Shown one piece after another: positions 60,312 through 64,000 of a stretch of DNA of 64,000 bases. Source of the DNA: Turbatrix aceti (lineage: Eukaryota; Nematoda; Chromadorea; Rhabditida; Panagrolaimidae); contig OZ017769.1 in assembly GCA_963969345.1 (NCBI GenBank), forward strand, positions 8,931,725 to 8,995,724, given 5' to 3'. The position numbers and the translations under genes are program-made. How positions within the stretch are numbered: the first letter of the stretch is position 1; each line of letters opens with the position of its first letter. A model generated the notes under the pieces. It had not been told where the DNA came from. It worked only from the letters and a program-made list of their open reading frames with translations, and did no database searches.

Positions 60312-61101
60312 ATGTCGCTGTCCAAAAGCCTGCTTTTCCCCCGTCTTAGCAAGGCTGTCGTCGTCCGCGCCCTGTCGACGAGCCCCAGCGCTTCGTCCGG
60401 CCACCACATTGAGTACTGGTGGGGTCACGAGAAGGCTGCCGGACGCGAGGTTGTCGGCCATGGTATTTCTGGTGAACCGGTGAGTTTTTGGGCTTGGAGG
60501 GTTTTTTTTGAGGGGGGAAATGCGGGTTTTTATCAATTTAGTCAATACTGAGGTACTTTCTTTTTCATTTTAGGCTAAGCAGTGGTTTTACGGTTTTTAT
60601 GGGTTTTTGAACGTTGTTTTGTTGTTTTTGAATTTTGTTTGGTGGATTTTGCTCCTAAATTTTATAAATTTTTGCTAAAAATACCATTTTGGGCATTTAT
60701 AGACCTACCAAGACCGTCTGGACTACTGGTACCCGGCGATCAGATTCCGTCTCGATGACAGCACGATTAAGCCTCTTCGCACAAAGGAGACCAACGACTG
60801 GAAGACCCTGACGCCCGAGGAGAAGAAGCTCCTCTACCGCTACAGCTACCGTCAGACGCTCTCCGAGTTTGAAGCGCCCACCGGCTACTGGAAGGTCATC
60901 GCTTCCGTCATCCTGCTGGTGTTGTCATCGGCTACGCTCTACGCCACCTTCCTTAACCACTTTGTCTACCCGCCACTTCCGCCTACATTCGACAACGAAT
61001 GGAAGGAAGCCGCGGTTGAGCGTGCCGTCGTCCTCGAGAAGGGCCAGTTCCTTGGCGCTGCTGCTCGCTACGACTACGAAAACAACCGCTGGAAGAAATA
61101 A
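60312..61101 (+). CDS. cox-4: Cytochrome c oxidase subunit 4 (COX4)
   Basis: Two exons (60312-60479, 60703-61101) encode 188 aa. The first about 30 residues (MSLSKSLLFPRLSKAVVVRAL) are a mitochondrial presequence. Family motifs: HIEYWWGHEKAAGREVVGHG, RLDYWYPAIRFR, LTPEEKKLLYRYSYRQTLSEFEAPTGYWK, a single membrane helix at about residues 118-138 (VIASVILLVLSSATLYATFL), FVYPPLPPTFDNEWKE, and the C-terminal YDYENNRWKK. This is a nuclear-encoded inner-membrane subunit of complex IV. The wording resembles nematode COX4 more than the vertebrate form. The intron is phase 0. Confidence 0.95.
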
Positions 61102-61452
61102 GCGTGAGGTGAGGGATTTTTTGATTTTCGTGCTAGGACCAACGAACTGGCAACAGTCGTGTTTTTTCATGGATTTTCAACTTTTTGGTTTTTTTTTCAG
61201 AATCGTCAGCGACTATCCTGCCGCTTTTTGGATTCTCAATTTAGTCTGTGGTTATGATGACTTTCGATGGTGTTCGAAATACAATCATAGGTTTTTTGTA
61301 TATTGCCGGAGGGACATGGGACACGAATTTAGTAGGCCTGACGTGTTTTGACATCGACGGCATGCAGAAATGATGCTCTAGTTTTGCATGTGATCGATCT
61401 TGCTTTCACTTCGTCCGGTCTAAGACTGTTCAGGCTTCCCAGACTTCGAAAG

Positions 61453-64000
61453 ATGACGACGCCTGCCCCTCAGATCCCCATAGGAGAGCGAATCAGGGAC
61501 AGATACGTAGTGCGCCGGAAGCTCGGCGAAGGCTCGTGCGGGGCTGTGTATCTCGTCGCGAATATCGCAGAGCCGGCAAAGCATGCAGCGATGAAGGTGG
61601 AAAGCAAGGGAAAGTGCAAGGATGACGAGATGCTCAAGATGGAGGTATACGTCATGAAACGGCTCCAGAACGCAAAACACGTCGCCAAGGTTATTACGAG
61701 CGGAAAGTATCCGACGTACAACTACATCATCATGACCCTGTTCGGACGGGAACTCGGAGAGTTGCGACGACGGATGCCTGAGCGCAAGATGACGCTGTCG
61801 ACCGTGCTGAGGGTCGGGATCCAGTGCACAGAAGCACTGGAAGAGATTCACATCGCTGGATTCGTTCATAGGGATGTCAAGGTTTGTGAGACAGATATTT
61901 TTTCTTAAAAAAAAGGTATATATATTTTTTACTAATTGTATAAATACGCCCAAAAAGTTACAATATTTTGGTCCCGGACAGATAAAATGCACAAAATCGG
62001 CCACTAAAATGAAGAGAAATGCTATCAAAATAGATTTTTTGACAAAAAATGGCGACAAAACCATTGCTCAAATTTCGCAACGAAAGTTACAAAAGTACCG
62101 TTACCCAGAGCGAAAAACGCAGATCACCCGGAAGCATAATTTTCCCTAAAAGATAAAAAAACTGTTCGCGAACATCAAAAATGTTCGCATTTGTAGGTTT
62201 TTACAAAAAAATTGCTAAAAAATCGTAACTTTGTCAGTTACCAACAATTTTTTCCACTCAAGAAATTTGTTACTTCATGTGTCAAAAATTGCATCAAAAA
62301 TGTTACGTTTCCGAAAAAACGTAATTTTCAGTATTCACAGGCAAGAAGAAAACGACAAGTTCTACCCTAGGTAGGAAAAGTTCTACATAGGTAGGAAAAG
62401 TTCGGGGACTTAGAAGAAATTTTGCTGCAAAAAAAGGGTTTTTTCTGTCGCGACGGAAAAACTACCGAGGTACGAAAAGTTTTACCTCGGTAGTCCATGT
62501 TTTCGAGTTTTTGCGCTCGCTTGGAGGAATCTCAAAGCGAAAAAAGCGATCTGTTCGCTGAAAACTTGGCCGACGTTGCTTTTTTGTCTATGTTATTTTT
62601 TTGTCGTGTTTTATTTTTGTTTTTTGGCTGTTTTTTTCCGCGTTACTTCTCATTTATTAGTTTCAGGATCGGGCTCCTTTCTCGGGCGACATTCCTAAAA
62701 CTCGATCGAAGTGCTGCCGACATGGGTATGTTTTTACGATTTATGAGTTATCAAAATCACTACTTTTTGGAAACCAACCAAATTTCAATTGTTTTTTACC
62801 TTTTTGTGCGAGTGTGCTTTGATGAGTTTCTGCGAATTGTTAGGTAGGATTGCGATGTTGATAGATGGGGTGCACATTCGCAAAAAAAGGTAAAAAATCG
62901 GTTGAAGGGCAGTTGGTATTAAAATTTGGTGGAAATATTATTTTTTGGGCTTCATTTTGTGATCCGTACTGCCTCACATCTTTCAGACGGCTTCCAGTAG
63001 ACGGGACTACAGTTTGAAAGAAACTTGGTAAGTTTTTGAGAAAAACTCGAAAAATGTGCTAACTTATGAATTTTCAGGCATCGGCGGCGCCGTGAAGACG
63101 ATGTCATCATCATCAACATGAACAGAAGCGGCAAAAAAACGACCTCGGCACGACGACCAAGATCTACGTTACACGGATGCTGCTTCCATCACGACGAAAC
63201 CATATAAAACCACCAAAACATCGACAGCGAATCGAGGACATCCATCAGAAGAAAGGAAAACGCGCAACACATCGCCAACAACTCACTTGACTGTTTTTTG
63301 TAATTGTATTTTGTGTAAATTGTGTTTTTTTGTGAAAAAAAACGAATAAACAGGCAAAAAAAGAACAAAACTTGGACTACCTATGTAGAAAACGGGCCAG
63401 CGAGCGCGCATTCAAAACTACCGCGGTAGTCGAAGATCTACCCCCGGTTTACCACGGTTGACCTACGTAGAACTTTTCCTACCTCGGTAAAAACTTGTCG
63501 TTTTCTTCTTGCCTGTGTTTTGACACGATTATCTTGTTCTACGATAAAAAAATCCTTTTTTTTGTGTTTGTTCACGAACAAAAAACATCTGTTCGCCCAT
63601 CCTCTAGCCTTGGACGCTTTCAGCCGTCCAACTTCAGCTGCGGTTACCGGCGCAAGGACTTTATCTACATCTTCGACTTTGGCCTGTGTCGACTAATCAT
63701 GATGCCCGATCCGAAGGATGGGGGGAAACTCAAACTCCGCGATCCTCGGCCGAAGGTCTCGTTCCGCGGCACAATCCGTTATTGCTCGTTGAACGTGCAC
63801 CTATACAAGGAATGCGGTCGACACGACGACTTCTGGGGCTTAGTGTACGTGCTCGTCGAGCTACTCATGCGCACGCTCCCGTGGAAGGGATTGCCGAGAA
63901 AAGAAGTCGCGAAGATGAAGCAACAAATTTCAAATGAGAGGCTTTTTGCCGGCTGTCCACCGAGTTTTGCTGAGCTCAGCGACACACTCAAGACCCTCAC
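61453..64000 (+). CDS. TTBK-like (CK1 group) protein kinase, 3' end beyond window
   Basis: Exon 1 (61453-61881) and exon 2 (from 63624) join as HRDVK|PSNFS; the frame is still open at the window edge after about 268 codons. Kinase landmarks: Gly loop LGEGSCGAVYLV, ATP lysine in AAMKVESK, catalytic HRDVKPSNF, DFG in FDFGLCR, FRGTIRYCSLNVH in the activation segment, and GRHDDFWGLVYVLVELL in the F helix. These are the hallmarks of tau-tubulin kinases, a family greatly expanded in nematodes. All catalytic residues are present, so it should be active. Start chosen at the ATG before TTPAPQIPIGERI. The intron (61882-63623) is unusually long and carries a foldback element. It follows COX4 by 352 bp on the same strand. 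Confidence 0.9.
62337..63517. mobile_element. Foldback-type element in the kinase intron
   Basis: The arms 62337 to about 62394 and about 63460-63517 are inverted copies beginning CACAGGCAAGAAG and containing GAAAACGACAAGTT and GTAGGAAAAGTTCTAC. Several copies of a CTACCGAGGTAG-like palindrome occur inside (62461-62495, 63415-63490). No clear target duplication is visible, so the class is not settled. The interior has GT-AG-like exon/intron boundaries near 62667-62725, 62988-63028 and 63078, and an AATAAA signal near 63342, but no long frame that splices cleanly. Confidence 0.55.

Noticed and set aside
1..64000. CRISPR array, bacterial operons or Shine-Dalgarno sites
   Set aside because: The gene structures are eukaryotic with spliceosomal introns throughout; no regularly spaced direct repeats were seen.

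Overview
The window looks like a piece of an animal nuclear genome, most likely a non-Caenorhabditis nematode. Genes are split by short T-rich introns (donors mostly GTGAG followed by T runs, acceptors TTTTGCAG or TTTTCAG). The last gene is a tau-tubulin-kinase-type kinase with the HRDVK-PSNF and FRGT-RY-SLN signatures typical of the expanded nematode family. Several genes have a splice acceptor a few bases before their ATG with no visible upstream exon, as expected for spliced-leader trans-splicing. Another ecdysozoan cannot be excluded without a database search. All gene models were built by hand from reading frames and GT-AG sites; every multi-exon model closes in frame.

Layout. 1.9-5.1 kb: two housekeeping genes on the minus strand, a LETMD1-like mitochondrial protein and a NUDT2-type Ap4A hydrolase. 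5.6-21.4 kb: a tandem array of five intact four-exon genes (454-476 aa) derived from importin-alpha but lacking the importin-beta-binding N-terminus. Two minus-strand, PAN/apple-like secreted-protein genes are interleaved, and part of the array is a segmental duplication carrying one gene of each kind. A hAT-type MITE with a perfect 8-bp target duplication sits in an intron of the fifth array gene. 21.6-23.1 kb: an alpha-1,3-fucosyltransferase. 24.1-28.9 kb: noncoding. 28.9-36.6 kb: an IQGAP gene of nine exons. 36.6-45.1 kb: a gene-poor stretch rich in trinucleotide repeats. 45.1-49.2 kb: an ezrin/radixin/moesin (ERM) gene with two alternative first exons.

50.2-56.6 kb holds a Trp/Cys-rich secreted peptide, an LRR type I membrane protein, an unrecognised single-pass membrane protein with a basic tail, and a second tiny secreted peptide. 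57.0-58.1 kb is a 1.1-kb element with 74-bp terminal inverted repeats and TTA target duplications (PIF/Harbinger-like) carrying an unknown basic open frame. 58.8-61.1 kb is a compact housekeeping cluster: ribosomal protein eL31, NXT1-like mRNA-export cofactor and COX4. The window ends inside a TTBK-like kinase whose intron contains a foldback element.

How they relate. The two ends are ordinary mitochondrial, translation and export genes. IQGAP and ERM both act at the cortical actin cytoskeleton but are separated by 8.5 kb and need not be co-regulated. The most unusual part is the 5.6-21.4 kb array: a lineage-specific expansion of importin-alpha-derived ARM proteins that has lost the autoinhibitory/importin-beta-binding segment and many groove Trp/Asn residues.
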